A stretch of DNA of 34,448 nt from Streptomyces sp. S3(2020) (lineage in GTDB: Bacteria > Actinomycetota > Actinomycetes > Streptomycetales > Streptomycetaceae): the NCBI RefSeq assembly GCF_013044505.1, contig NZ_JABERD010000100.1, positions 1 to 34,448 of the forward strand. The letters are read 5' to 3'. Both the position numbers and the translations under genes were made by a program. The notes under the pieces were generated by a model. It searched no databases, was not told where the DNA came from, and saw nothing but the letters and a program-made list of their open reading frames with translations. The number at the start of each line of letters is the position of its first letter. Position 1 is the stretch's first letter. Shown one piece after another: positions 1-7,581 of the stretch.

Positions 1-19
1 AGATGTGTATAGGAGACAT
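1..19. other. Nextera transposon-end adapter remnant at the left contig tip
   Basis: Bases 1-19 match the 19-base Tn5 mosaic end used in Nextera libraries, AGATGTGTATAAGAGACAG, at 17 of 19 positions (differences at 12 and 19). Read on the minus strand in the GH43 frame it gives CLLYTS, a familiar adapter translation. With the clear adapter at the other end it means this tip is not genomic. Real sequence probably begins near base 20. Confidence 0.85.
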
Positions 20-1119
20 GGCCCGCGCCCGTCGACCGTAGACGCACGCCCGTCGACCGTGGGCGCCAGATCGTCTGCGGTATGCGATGGTGCGTCGACT
101 GTATGCACCCAGGCGCCGCCGGTATCCACCCCCGCGTCGACTGTATGCACCGCATCGACGGTATCCGGCGAAACGTCGACCGTATGCAGTCGTACGTCGA
201 CCTCCACCGCCGGATGATGCCCCCCGTCCCGCAGCCTCGGCCACCCCTCCCCGTCCCACACCACCGCCTGGATCGCGGTCTCCCGCCCGAGCGGGCACCG
301 CCGACCGTCGACGGTATGCAATGGCCTGGCGGCGAGATGGCTCAACACCCAGTCCCCGCCCGGCGTCTGGACCAACTCCCCGTGCCCCGCCTTCTGCAAC
401 GCCACCGTCGGGTCGTCCCGGGTGGTCAGCAGCGGTCGCTCGTCGACCTCGTACGGACCGGTCAGCGCACGGCTGCGCGCGACCAGCACCCCGTGCTCGA
501 AACCGGTGCCGCCCTCCGCGAGCACCAGGTAGTACCAGCCGTCACGCCTCAGCAGTTTCGGCCCCTCCACGAGATGTCCGTGCTGGAGCAGCAGGTGGGT
601 GTCACCCACGGGGGACAGCGTCTCCCGGTCCAGTTCGGTCGCCACGATGCCGGCGAAGCGGCGGCCGCCGGGGCGGCAGTCGTTCTGGAGGTTGAGGAGC
701 CACAGTCGGCCGTCCTCGGCGTGGTACAGCGCCGGGTCGAAGCCGTGGCTCGCGACGCGGCGCGGGGCCGTCCACTCGCCGTCGGGCTCCGTCGCCGTAC
801 TGATGTAGGTGTCCACGTCGAAGTACGGTGTGCCGACCGAGCGGACGATCGAGTACACCACCCAGAACCGTTCGCCGTCCCAGCTCAGCGACGGTGCCCA
901 GACGCCGCCGGAGTCGGGGACGCCGGCCAGTGAGTCGCCGGGGACGGCGCCGCGGACGTGGCCCGCGTACTCCCAGTGGGCGAGGTCGCGGGAGCGGTGG
1001 ATCGGGATGGTGGGGAACCACTCGAAGGAACTGGTCGCCACGTAGTACAGGTCGCCGACCCGGACCAGAGAGGGGTCGGGGGCGAAGCCGCGGATGACCG
1101 GGTTGTTCAGCGACGTCAC
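1..1119 (-). CDS. GH43 beta-xylosidase / alpha-L-arabinofuranosidase type enzyme (3' end missing)
   Basis: Predicted cytoplasmic five-bladed propeller glycosidase releasing xylose or arabinose from imported oligosaccharides. The start is GTG at 1119, with AGGAG seven bases upstream, 22 bp after the permease stop. No signal peptide. The opening NNPVIRGFAPDPS is typical of the XynB-like GH43_11 group. All three catalytic acids are visible: base Asp15, pKa-modulating Asp128 in GFDPALYH, and acid Glu185 in VEGPKL. The first two have the same numbers as in characterised XynB enzymes. CPLGRETAIQ near residue 275 closes the propeller. Family members then carry a C-terminal beta-sandwich, but here a run of TVD heptapeptides begins near residue 305 and continues to the contig edge. 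The last six residues are adapter-derived. It is the last gene of the importer operon. Exact substrate is unproven. Confidence 0.88.
   Translation of the reverse strand, partial: MTSLNNPVIRGFAPDPSLVRVGDLYYVATSSFEWFPTIPIHRSRDLAHWEYAGHVRGAVPGDSLAGVPDSGGVWAPSLSWDGERFWVVYSIVRSVGTPYFDVDTYISTATEPDGEWTAPRRVASHGFDPALYHAEDGRLWLLNLQNDCRPGGRRFAGIVATELDRETLSPVGDTHLLLQHGHLVEGPKLLRRDGWYYLVLAEGGTGFEHGVLVARSRALTGPYEVDERPLLTTRDDPTVALQKAGHGELVQTPGGDWVLSHLAARPLHTVDGRRCPLGRETAIQAVVWDGEGWPRLRDGGHHPAVEVDVRLHTVDVSPDTVDAVHTVDAGVDTGGAWVHTVDAPSHTADDLAPTVDGRASTVDGRGPCLLYTS
28..205. repeat. 21-bp tandem repeat coding for TVD heptapeptides
   Basis: GTCGAC-like units start at 31, 52, 73, 94, 115, 136, 154, 175 and 196. 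All steps are 21 bp except one of 18 bp, so the reading frame of the minus-strand GH43 gene is kept. Best copies are GTCGACTGTATGCA at 94 and 136. In protein the unit reads HTVDAxx or STVDGRx. The array lies at the contig edge, where repeats commonly break assemblies, so its true length is unknown. It is built from the same motif that is scattered elsewhere in the window. Confidence 0.9.
307..320 (-). repeat. Copy of the dispersed TGCATACAGTCGAC-type motif inside GH43
   Basis: GTCGACGGTATGCA on the plus strand reads LHTVDG in the GH43 frame, just before the conserved CPLGRET segment and about 100 bp from the tandem array. It is an isolated copy of the array unit within an otherwise ordinary part of the enzyme. 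Confidence 0.7.
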
Positions 1120-1141
1120 TTCAAAGCTCCTGGTGCGACGG

Positions 1142-2047
1142 TCACTTCAGCGCCCCCATGGTCACGCCCGACCGCCAGTAGCGGCGCATCGCGATCATCA
1201 TGATGGCCATCGGGATGATGGAGAGGAGGGCGCCGGTCAGGACCAGGCTGGTGAGGTCCACGCCGGACTCCGCGCGTTTGCCGGACCAGTTGTAGAGGCC
1301 CAGGTTGAGGGTCCAGTTCTCCTGGCCGCGCAGCACGGTGAGGGGGAGGAAGAAGGCGTTCCAGGTGTTCACGAAGGCGAGCAGGAAGATCGTCGCCGCG
1401 CCCGTCGTCATCATGCGCAGCACGATGCTGAAGAAGATCCGCAGCTCGCCGGCGCCGTCGATGCGGGCGGCCTCCAGGAGTTCGTACGGAATGGTGGCTT
1501 CTGTATACACCTTGGCGAGGTACACGCTGAACGGATTGATCAGGCAGGGGATCAGCATCGCCCAGACCGTGTCGACCAGGCCGATCTCCGAGAACAGCAG
1601 ATACAGCGGAAGCGTGAGCAGGGCGATCGGGATCAGGAACGAGCCGACCACGCTCGCGAACACCAGGTTGCGGCCCGGGAAGTCGAAGCGGGCCAGACCG
1701 TAGCCCGTCGCCAGGGCGATCAGGGTGCCGCCGACGGAACCGACTCCGGCGTACAGGAACGAGTTGAACGTCCAGCGCAGGAAGATGCCGTCGTCGTAGG
1801 TGAAGACCTGTCGCAGGTTGTCCCAGAGGTGCCAGCCGGAGAACCACAGTCCGTTGGACTGGTACAGGCCCGTGCGGTCCTTGGTGGCGGCGACGATCAG
1901 CCACCACACCGGGAAGAGGCTGTAGACGCTCGCCAGGGCCAGGCCGACGAGCAGGAACCGCTGGCCGCCGCGTGAACGGGCCGCAGGGTCGGGGCGGTTG
2001 AGACGGCGGACGGTGCGTGTGTTCGCGCGCTCTTCGGTGAGGGTCAT
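1142..2047 (-). CDS. Carbohydrate ABC transporter permease, MalG type
   Basis: Inner-membrane subunit of a sugar importer, 301 residues. The chosen ATG at 2047 shares its A with the TGA stop of the preceding permease (TGATG), which indicates translational coupling. A longer open frame upstream would run into that gene. The sequence has a cytoplasmic N-terminus, a first membrane helix near residues 31-52, and further helices. The EAA loop that docks the ATPase is clear: ELLEAARIDGAGELRIFFSI. The ending YWRSGVTMGALK is typical of the MalG/LacG family. It pairs with the adjacent MalF-type permease and the lipoprotein binding protein. No ATPase gene is nearby; in Streptomyces such importers commonly share MsiK. 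The cargo is inferred to be a plant cell-wall oligosaccharide. Confidence 0.95.
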   Translation of the reverse strand: MTLTEERANTRTVRRLNRPDPAARSRGGQRFLLVGLALASVYSLFPVWWLIVAATKDRTGLYQSNGLWFSGWHLWDNLRQVFTYDDGIFLRWTFNSFLYAGVGSVGGTLIALATGYGLARFDFPGRNLVFASVVGSFLIPIALLTLPLYLLFSEIGLVDTVWAMLIPCLINPFSVYLAKVYTEATIPYELLEAARIDGAGELRIFFSIVLRMMTTGAATIFLLAFVNTWNAFFLPLTVLRGQENWTLNLGLYNWSGKRAESGVDLTSLVLTGALLSIIPMAIMMIAMRRYWRSGVTMGALK

Positions 2048-2931
2048 CAGTCGGCCTCCCTCGAGGTGAGCCTGTAGAAGAGGAAGGAGGCGACACCGAG
2101 GATCAGTGCGAGGAGGACCGAGAGCGTCGCGGCGTAGTGGTAGTTCCCGGCGTTGAACGCCTGGTTGTAGATGATCATGATCGGGGTGAAGCTGTCGTCG
2201 ACCGTCTCCGGGGTGATGTTCCGGAACAGCGCGGGCTCGTTGAAGATCTGGAGCATCTGGATGATCGACAGCATGCCGGTCAGCACCAACGCGCCCCGTA
2301 CGAAAGGGATTTTGATGCTCCGAGCGATGCGCCACTCACCGGCGCCGTCGAGCCGCGCGGCCTCGAACAGCTCCCGCGGCACACCTTGCAGTGCCGCGTA
2401 GATGATCACCATGTTGTAGCCGATGCCGTGCCAGGTCAGCAGGTTGCCGATGGACGGCCACACCATCGACGGTGAGAAGAAGTTCCAGTGGAAGCCGAGG
2501 AAGTCGCCGAGCGGGGTGAGCGGGCCGACATCCGGGCTGTACACGTTGATCCACACGATCGCCGCGACCACGCCGGGGATCATGTACGGCACCAGCAGCA
2601 TGATCCGGAACTTGCCGGCCGCCTTGGCCGTCACCGCGTCCAGGAGCAGTGCCAGCACCAGGCTGATCAGCAGCATCACCGGGATCTGCACCAGGGCGAA
2701 GAGCACCACCCGCAGGACGGATCCCATGAACTTCGAGTCCGTCAGGCCCTGTTGGTAGTTGTCGAAGCCGGAGAACTCGTCGGTGGTGCCGCCCAGGCCC
2801 AGACCGGAGGACTGCGAACGGTACAGCGACTGATAGACGGCGTAGCCGATCGGCAGCAGATACAGGAAGACGAAGCCGAGCTGGAAGGGCACCGTGAAGG
2901 CGGCACCCTTCCAGCGCAGTGAGCGAATCAT
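2047..2931 (-). CDS. Carbohydrate ABC transporter permease, MalF type
   Basis: Inner-membrane subunit of a sugar importer, 294 residues. ATG at 2931 lies 11 bases after the stop of the binding-protein gene. GAGG, overlapping that stop, serves as ribosome site. About six membrane helices can be drawn, the first near residues 12-32. The EAA motif reads ELFEAARLDGAGEWRIARSI. A periplasmic-type loop with GFDNY follows the first helix, as is usual in the family. It is the middle gene of a tightly packed operon: binding protein, MalF type, MalG type, GH43. The assignment to transport is firm. The transported sugar is inferred from the neighbours only. Confidence 0.95.
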   Translation of the reverse strand: MIRSLRWKGAAFTVPFQLGFVFLYLLPIGYAVYQSLYRSQSSGLGLGGTTDEFSGFDNYQQGLTDSKFMGSVLRVVLFALVQIPVMLLISLVLALLLDAVTAKAAGKFRIMLLVPYMIPGVVAAIVWINVYSPDVGPLTPLGDFLGFHWNFFSPSMVWPSIGNLLTWHGIGYNMVIIYAALQGVPRELFEAARLDGAGEWRIARSIKIPFVRGALVLTGMLSIIQMLQIFNEPALFRNITPETVDDSFTPIMIIYNQAFNAGNYHYAATLSVLLALILGVASFLFYRLTSREAD

Positions 2932-2942
2932 CGGGATGTGCC

Positions 2943-4277
2943 TCAGCCCTTGACGTTGATGCCGCGGGACTTCAGGTCCTTGACCGTCCACTCCTGCATG
3001 TGGGCGAGGAGGTCGGTGACCGTCTGCTTCTTGCTGACGACCTTGCCCCACTGGCTCTGCAACTCGGTGAACATGGCGGTCCAGTTGGGACCGAAGGTCC
3101 AGTCGGTGGTGACGGTGCCGAGACTGTCCTTCACGATCTGCTGGGCCGGTTCGTAGTTCTTGCCGAGCAGCTTCTCGGAGATCGCCTCGGGGACGTACGA
3201 GTCACTGTCGGCCAGCGCCGGCATCACCCCGCTGCCGGTCTCCGGGCTCGCCATGGTCTTGACCGCTCCGGTGTCGGTGGACATCCACAGCGCCGCCTCG
3301 GCGGCCTGCTCCTGGTGCTTGCACTGCTCGGACACCAGCGTCAGGTTGCCGCTCTGGTTGGTGCCGGCCGGCGTCTTGGCCGCCTCGCCCGCGAACGTCG
3401 GCCAGGGGGACAGTGCCCAGTCACCGAAGGACTTGGTGAAGTTCTGCACCATGCCCGACATCTGCCAGGTGGAGATCTGCCGGGTCGCGGTGTCGCCGTT
3501 GTCGAAACTGCGCTGCACGGCCGCGTAGTCGGCGAAGGACAGCTTGGCGTTGAGGTCGTTGTCGATGATCTCCTGGATCACCTTCGCGGCCTTCAGGCTG
3601 CCCTCGTCCTGGAAGTTCACCTTCCAGGCGTCGCCGTCGATGGCGTACCAGTGGGCGCCCGCCTGCATGGCGAGCACCTCCAGGGTGCTGGGGTCCTCCC
3701 CGGCATAGTTGGTGATCTTGATGTCGTGCTTCTTGAGGACCTTGCCCGCGGCGATGAAGTCGTCCCAGGTCGTCGGGGCCTTCAGGCCGTACTTCTTGAA
3801 GAGGTCGGTGCGGTAGATCGTGAACGCGGGCGCGGACGCGGTCGGCACACCGTAGGTCTTGCCCTGCACCTGACCGGTCGCCCACGAGCCGGAGTTGAAC
3901 TTGCCCTTGCTCGACTCCACGTACTTCGAGATGTCGGCCAGCGCACCCTGCGCGACCCAACTGGTCACGTACTCACCGGTGTTCTGGAGCAGACAGGGGG
4001 CGTTCTCGGCCTTGACGGCGTTGCTCAGCTGCTTCTGCATGGTCAGCTGGTCGGTGATCTTCGTGTACTTCAGCTGGACGTCCTTGTGGGAGGCGTTGAA
4101 CGCCTTCACGACGGCCTCCTGGCCGTTGGCCCAGCCCCAGAAGTCGAGGGTGACCGGACCGGAGGAGTCGGTGTCGTCTCCGGAGTCCGACCCGCCACAG
4201 GCGGCGAGCAGGCCTGTCAGTGCGATACCCGCGACAGCGGTTTGGGCGAACCTTCTCCGGCGGCTGGTGAAGTTCAT
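2943..4277 (-). CDS. Extracellular sugar-binding lipoprotein of the first ABC importer
   Basis: Family 1 solute-binding protein, 444 residues, which captures the sugar outside the membrane and delivers it to the two permeases that follow. The N-terminus has four arginines (residues 6-9), a hydrophobic stretch and a lipobox LLAAC with the lipidated cysteine at 27, followed by a Gly/Ser/Asp-rich linker. The body begins with VTLDFWGWANGQEAVVKAFN, typical of the UgpB/MalE superfamily. AAGGA lies 10 bases before the ATG. The 402-bp gap upstream carries two possible LacI-type operators, so this gene probably starts the transcript. It is only distantly similar to the second binding protein at 7582, which suggests the two importers carry different oligosaccharides. 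Confidence 0.95.
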   Translation of the reverse strand: MNFTSRRRRFAQTAVAGIALTGLLAACGGSDSGDDTDSSGPVTLDFWGWANGQEAVVKAFNASHKDVQLKYTKITDQLTMQKQLSNAVKAENAPCLLQNTGEYVTSWVAQGALADISKYVESSKGKFNSGSWATGQVQGKTYGVPTASAPAFTIYRTDLFKKYGLKAPTTWDDFIAAGKVLKKHDIKITNYAGEDPSTLEVLAMQAGAHWYAIDGDAWKVNFQDEGSLKAAKVIQEIIDNDLNAKLSFADYAAVQRSFDNGDTATRQISTWQMSGMVQNFTKSFGDWALSPWPTFAGEAAKTPAGTNQSGNLTLVSEQCKHQEQAAEAALWMSTDTGAVKTMASPETGSGVMPALADSDSYVPEAISEKLLGKNYEPAQQIVKDSLGTVTTDWTFGPNWTAMFTELQSQWGKVVSKKQTVTDLLAHMQEWTVKDLKSRGINVKG

Positions 4278-4404
4278 CTGACCGTGTTCCTTCGGAAGTT
4301 GGCCGCCTCGGAACGAGGACGGCGGCTCGGGGGGGCGCAGGCCGGGAACGGCGGCCGGAATCCGCGGCTCGCGGTTGAGGGGGGTCGGCCAAGCGGAAGC
4401 TGTA

Positions 4405-4416
4405 GTAAGCGGTTGC
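4405..4416 (-). promoter_or_regulatory. Operator-like site GCAACCGCTTAC
   Basis: On the minus strand this reads GCAACCGCTTAC, sharing CGCTTAC with the site at 4621-4634. LacI/GalR proteins bind imperfect palindromes around a central CG. It lies about 130 bp upstream of the binding-protein start. Inference from pattern only. Confidence 0.35.
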
Positions 4417-4620
4417 TGGGACGGTAGGGCGACGGATCAGTCCATAGCAAGAGGTGCGCGGAAATTTGTTACGCCCGGTTGTCCGTCGCGTTATGCCGAG
4501 GCACCCTGCGGACGACAACCGATCGACGGACATATATACAGGTCAGAGCATGTGCACAGCGGCCCGCGCGGCGGCCGGGCGACCATCGGCCCGGCCTTGG
4601 GGTATCGCGAAAAAACCTTT

Positions 4621-4634
4621 GGAAAACGCTTACG
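4621..4634 (+). promoter_or_regulatory. Operator-like site GGAAAACGCTTACG
   Basis: The AA-N-CG-N-TT core of LacI-family operators is present (AAACGCTT), within an A-rich surrounding that stands out from the GC-rich background. It lies just past the LacI stop and about 345 bp before the binding-protein start. Likely target of one of the two LacI regulators in the window. Confidence 0.45.
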
Positions 4635-4679
4635 AAACGATCGCCATCACAGCGCTTCCAGACCGCCCACTCGCACGGA

Positions 4680-5765
4680 TCACACGCGAGGGGTGGGCGG
4701 TCGGACGGAGTTGCGTACGACGACATGGGTGCCCAGCACGAGGTGGTCGCCGTCGCCCTTACGGCGGCCCGCGCCGCCCTCGCGCCGGTCGGCGACCGCG
4801 CGCAGCGCGACCCGGCCCATCTCCTCGTACGGCACGTGCACGGTGGTCAGTTGGGGCGTGAGCTGGGACGCGAGAGGAATGTCGTCGTACCCGACGATCG
4901 ACACGTCCTCCGGCACCCGCAGCCCCGCCGCACGCAGCGCCTGCATGGCACCCGCGGCGACCACGTCGGTCCCGGCCAGCACCGCGGTGAAGTCGAGCCC
5001 GTCGCGCAGACACTCCTGGACGGCGTCGTAACCGTGCTCGTAGTCGTAGAAGCCGTGCCGCACCAGGCCGGGCTCGAACGGTACGCCGTACGCCTCGAAG
5101 GCCCGCCGGGCCCCCTTCAACCGGCCCTGCGCGGTGGTGAGTTCGGCATGCCCCGGGAGCACCAGGACCTTGCGGTGCCCGGCGGACAGCAGATGGCTGG
5201 CCATCGCGTACGCACCGCCCTCGTTGTCGTAGTCGACGGTCGTGGCCGGTACGTCGCCCTCCAGTGGCGGCCTGCCCACCAGTACGAGATGCGAGCCGGC
5301 CGCGTCCAGGGAGCGGGCGAACCGGGCCATGCGCAGCTGGTACTCGTCGTAGTCGTAGGCGCCGCCGAGCAGCACCACGGCGGCCACGCCCTGCTGGCGC
5401 ATCATGTTGACCAGCGCGAGCTCACGCTCGGGGTCGTCGCCCGTCGTACCGACCAGGGAGAGCCAGCCGCGCAGCGTGGCGGCCCCCTCGACACCCCTCG
5501 CGACATGGGCGAACGCGGCGCCGGTGATGTCGTTGATGAGGATCGCCACCGTGGGTGTGCCGCCGCCGGCCAGGGAGCGGGCGTGGGCGTTGGTGACGTA
5601 GTCCAGGTCGCCGACCACCTTCATCACCCGGCGGCGCAGTTCCTCCGAGACCGGGTAGTTGCCCGACAGGACGCGGGAGACGCTGGCGACGGAGACGCCC
5701 GCCTGCTCCGCCACGTCCCGGATGGTGGCCCGTCCGGCGTCGCCCGAAGCCTTGCGCTGACTCAC
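4680..5765 (-). CDS. LacI-family transcriptional regulator (first copy)
   Basis: DNA-binding sugar-responsive repressor, 361 residues. GTG at 5765 is chosen because AAGGAG lies eight bases before it and the protein then begins just ahead of the helix-turn-helix. The HTH reads TIRDVAEQAGVSVASVSRVL at about residues 14-33, followed by the hinge helix segment NAHARSLAGG. The rest is the periplasmic-binding-protein-like effector domain, ending in LGTHVVVRNSV. It closely resembles the second regulator at 20846, especially in the HTH and the last 60 residues, so the two are paralogues. It sits between the hydroxyacid dehydrogenase and the first importer, all in one direction, and is the natural candidate to control them. 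Effector unknown. Confidence 0.93.
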   Translation of the reverse strand: MSQRKASGDAGRATIRDVAEQAGVSVASVSRVLSGNYPVSEELRRRVMKVVGDLDYVTNAHARSLAGGGTPTVAILINDITGAAFAHVARGVEGAATLRGWLSLVGTTGDDPERELALVNMMRQQGVAAVVLLGGAYDYDEYQLRMARFARSLDAAGSHLVLVGRPPLEGDVPATTVDYDNEGGAYAMASHLLSAGHRKVLVLPGHAELTTAQGRLKGARRAFEAYGVPFEPGLVRHGFYDYEHGYDAVQECLRDGLDFTAVLAGTDVVAAGAMQALRAAGLRVPEDVSIVGYDDIPLASQLTPQLTTVHVPYEEMGRVALRAVADRREGGAGRRKGDGDHLVLGTHVVVRNSVRPPTPRV

Positions 5766-5894
5766 CCTGGGGGCTCCTTCACCGTCGCGATCGCCCCACC
5801 GGGGGCCGGGAGGACACCGGTCGGGGGCCCGGCCCGGAGCCGGTGCGGAAAACCGTATCCCATTGTTTCCGTCGGCCGGGAAGTGCCGGTCGGC

Positions 5895-6908
5895 TCAGGC
5901 GACACGGGTCAGATCCGCATGCCGCACCTCGTGCTCCAGGGCCTCGCCGGACGCCACCCGCTCCAGTTCCTCCACCACGATCCGCCCGAGTCTCTCCAGC
6001 TCGTTCCCGAGGGACCCGGCGATATGAGGAGTGAGGAACACGTTCGGCAGCCGGTACAACGGCGACCCCGCCGGCAGCGGCTCGGGCTCCGTGACATCGA
6101 GTACCGCATACAGTCGACCGGCGACCAGCTCGTCGGTCAGTGCGTCGGGGTCGACGAGCGCCCCCCGGGACGTGTTGATGAGGACGCCGCCGTCCCGGAT
6201 GAGCGCGAGTCGCCCGGCGTCGAGCATGCGGTAGGTCTCGGGGATGTCCGGGGCGTGCAGGCTGACGATGTCGCACTGGCTCAACAGGTCTTCCAGCGAG
6301 ACCAGTTGGGCGCCGAGCGCGGTGGCCTCGGCGGGGCTCACATACGGGTCGTGGAGCAGGACCGTGAAGTCGAAGGGCCGCAGCAGCTCCAGCAGCCGGC
6401 GGCCCACGCGCGAGGCTCCGATGAGGCCGATGCGGCGGCCGACGTTGCCGGTGTGCGCGGTCTCGGCCGGCGGTGGATAGGCGTGGGTGGTGCGGAACCG
6501 CTCGCGATGGGTGAAGGCGTCCTTTCCGGCGAGCAGGATCATCGCGAGGGTGTACTCCGCGACCGGCAGCGCGTTACCGGTGACCGCGCTGGACACGCTC
6601 ACGCCGCGTTCCCACAGTTCCTTGCCGACGAGGGAGCGTACGGAGCCCGCCGCGTGCAGCACGGTCCGCAGCCGGGGGGCGGCGGTGAGGACGTCCGCGT
6701 CGAGGTTCGGGCAGCCCCAGCCGGTGATGAGCACCTCGGCCGACGCGAGGATCCGGGCCGCCCCGGGATCGGTGAAGTCCCGCAGCACGAGGCCGGGATC
6801 GAGGTCGGCCGCCTGCCGCAGCCGGGCCATGAGCGCCGGGGGGAACAGCAGGGGGAGGTGCACCGGGTCCATCGCGAACACGGCCCGCGGCAGCTGAGCG
6901 CTGGGCAT
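5895..6908 (-). CDS. D-isomer-specific 2-hydroxyacid dehydrogenase family protein
   Basis: Predicted cytoplasmic NAD(P)-dependent oxidoreductase acting on a 2-hydroxy or 2-keto acid, 337 residues, full length. The nucleotide-binding turn reads IGLIGASRVG (about 165-174), a variant of GxGxxG. The catalytic trio is visible: Arg248 in NTSRGALVD, Glu274 in DVTEPEP, and His295 in LTPHIAGS. AGGAG ends four bases before the ATG. An operator-like palindrome lies 34 bp upstream, so the gene may be sugar regulated. It could reduce or oxidise an acid formed from uronates, but nothing in the sequence fixes the substrate. The gap to the LacI gene downstream is 129 bp, so co-transcription is possible. It carries one copy of the dispersed GCATACAGTCGAC motif. 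Confidence 0.9.
   Translation of the reverse strand: MPSAQLPRAVFAMDPVHLPLLFPPALMARLRQAADLDPGLVLRDFTDPGAARILASAEVLITGWGCPNLDADVLTAAPRLRTVLHAAGSVRSLVGKELWERGVSVSSAVTGNALPVAEYTLAMILLAGKDAFTHRERFRTTHAYPPPAETAHTGNVGRRIGLIGASRVGRRLLELLRPFDFTVLLHDPYVSPAEATALGAQLVSLEDLLSQCDIVSLHAPDIPETYRMLDAGRLALIRDGGVLINTSRGALVDPDALTDELVAGRLYAVLDVTEPEPLPAGSPLYRLPNVFLTPHIAGSLGNELERLGRIVVEELERVASGEALEHEVRHADLTRVA
6106..6118 (+). repeat. Copy of the dispersed motif GCATACAGTCGAC
   Basis: An exact GCATACAGTCGAC within the dehydrogenase gene. In that frame (minus strand) it is read as RLYAV, whereas in GH43 the same bases are read as HTVD. The codon TAT is unusual for this GC-rich DNA. Confidence 0.7.
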
Positions 6909-6941
6909 GAGACTCCTGACACGCTGAGTAGAAACATTTTC

Positions 6942-6955
6942 AGAAAGCGCCTTCT
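6942..6955. promoter_or_regulatory. Operator palindrome AGAAAGCGCCTTCT upstream of the dehydrogenase
   Basis: This 14-mer is identical to the one at 27346-27359 between the autotransporter-type gene and the GH43_26 gene, 20 kb away. It is a near-palindrome of the form GAAAGCGCTTTC, as bound by LacI/GalR-type repressors. It ends 34 bp before the dehydrogenase start codon. Confidence 0.6.
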
Positions 6956-7143
6956 ACCGTAGATCTGCCGGGAACGGCGGGTCAATCGGTCGGGCGGATC
7001 GCGCGGGCGCGGATTTCGCCGGGCTCGCTCGCTGCGCGTACGTGCATGTCACGGGCGGGTGGAGCGGTGGGGCGGGGTCGGGCGGCAGCGCGGGCCGGTC
7101 TGCTCAGCTCCCCGCCTGAGGGCCCTTGATCCTGCTCTGTCGC

Positions 7144-7156
7144 GAAATCGGTTACC
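7144..7156. promoter_or_regulatory. Weak operator-like site GAAATCGGTTACC
   Basis: An imperfect relative of the AACCGGTT sites at 7216, 7528, 20798 and 21965. It is 60 bp from a better site and could give cooperative binding. Low confidence alone. Confidence 0.35.
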
Positions 7157-7215
7157 ACGTTTTCTCGCCGGCCTCTGACCGGACTGCGGCTGGTCAGGAG
7201 GTGAGGAGGGCCTTT

Positions 7216-7229
7216 GGCAACCGGTTTCC
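7216..7229. promoter_or_regulatory. Operator GGCAACCGGTTTCC
   Basis: Near-perfect palindrome around CCGG in the non-coding region before the second importer. The same core AACCGGTT flanks the second LacI gene and precedes GH127, which points to that regulator as the binder. Confidence 0.6.
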
Positions 7230-7525
7230 TGTCATGCCGTCTGAAGCGTCTTCCGAGTACTGCTCTTCAGGGGCGGCCGGGCCGCGTTCCGTGCCGTTGC
7301 GGACCCTCGACGAGAGCCTCGTGCGGGACTGTCCGGATCGGTGCGCACGTCAGGACGCGGATGGTCGACGGTGTCGTACGCAAGGGCTATGACCTGTACT
7401 TTCATCGACCATCGCCGCCCTCTTGGCCGTTGGGCGCATGTCGCCGAGGTTACACAGTCTTTTCGAAAATCCGTCAAGCCTCTTGACGCGGTTTCCGGAC
7501 AGGAAGAAGCTCTGCCCCATTGCCC

Positions 7526-7540
7526 AACAACCGGTTGCCA
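7526..7540. promoter_or_regulatory. Operator containing CAACCGGTTG
   Basis: CAACCGGTTG at 7528-7537 is a perfect 10-bp palindrome located 45 bp before the second binding-protein start, a good position for repression of that operon. It belongs to the same family as the sites at 7216, 20798 and 21965. Confidence 0.6.
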
Positions 7541-7581
7541 AGCGATCGAGCCAACTAGGTGAAGCGGGAGGTGGTGCGTTC

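Larger units (their letters stand above)
4278..4679. promoter_or_regulatory. Promoter-bearing gap upstream of the first importer operon
   Basis: This 402-bp gap between the LacI stop and the binding-protein start shows no credible gene. It holds an A-rich patch at 4609-4640 and two operator-like sites sharing CGCTTAC in opposite orientation (4405-4416 and 4621-4634). A further AGCGCTT occurs near 4651. AT-rich CATATATACAGG near 4530 could be a -10 element. I cannot place the promoter firmly. Confidence 0.5.
6909..7581. promoter_or_regulatory. Divergent control region between dehydrogenase and second importer
   Basis: A 673-bp stretch with no convincing gene; open frames here lack family likeness and ribosome sites. 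It contains one GAAAGCGC-type operator near the dehydrogenase and three AACCGGTT-type sites spread towards the importer. A perfect GTCAAG-CCT-CTTGAC inverted repeat occurs at 7473-7487, and its right half may form a -35 element (TTGACG at 7483). Around 7105 the CAGCTCCCCGC tract resembles a common Streptomyces intergenic sequence and recurs at 33036. Confidence 0.6.

Noticed and set aside
28..205. A CRISPR array at the left end
   Set aside because: Units are 21 bp with no unique spacers, they stay in frame with a coding gene, and no cas genes are present.
2919..4427. A 502-codon plus-strand open frame
   Set aside because: Mirrors the first binding protein, which has a lipobox and family features.
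4479..6962. An 827-codon open frame on the plus strand
   Set aside because: It is antisense to the LacI regulator and the dehydrogenase, both with clear motifs. Long opposite frames are expected in GC-rich DNA, and this one shows no family likeness.
7126..7392. Small open frames in the long gap before the second importer
   Set aside because: No ribosome site, no recognisable protein, and operators lie within them.
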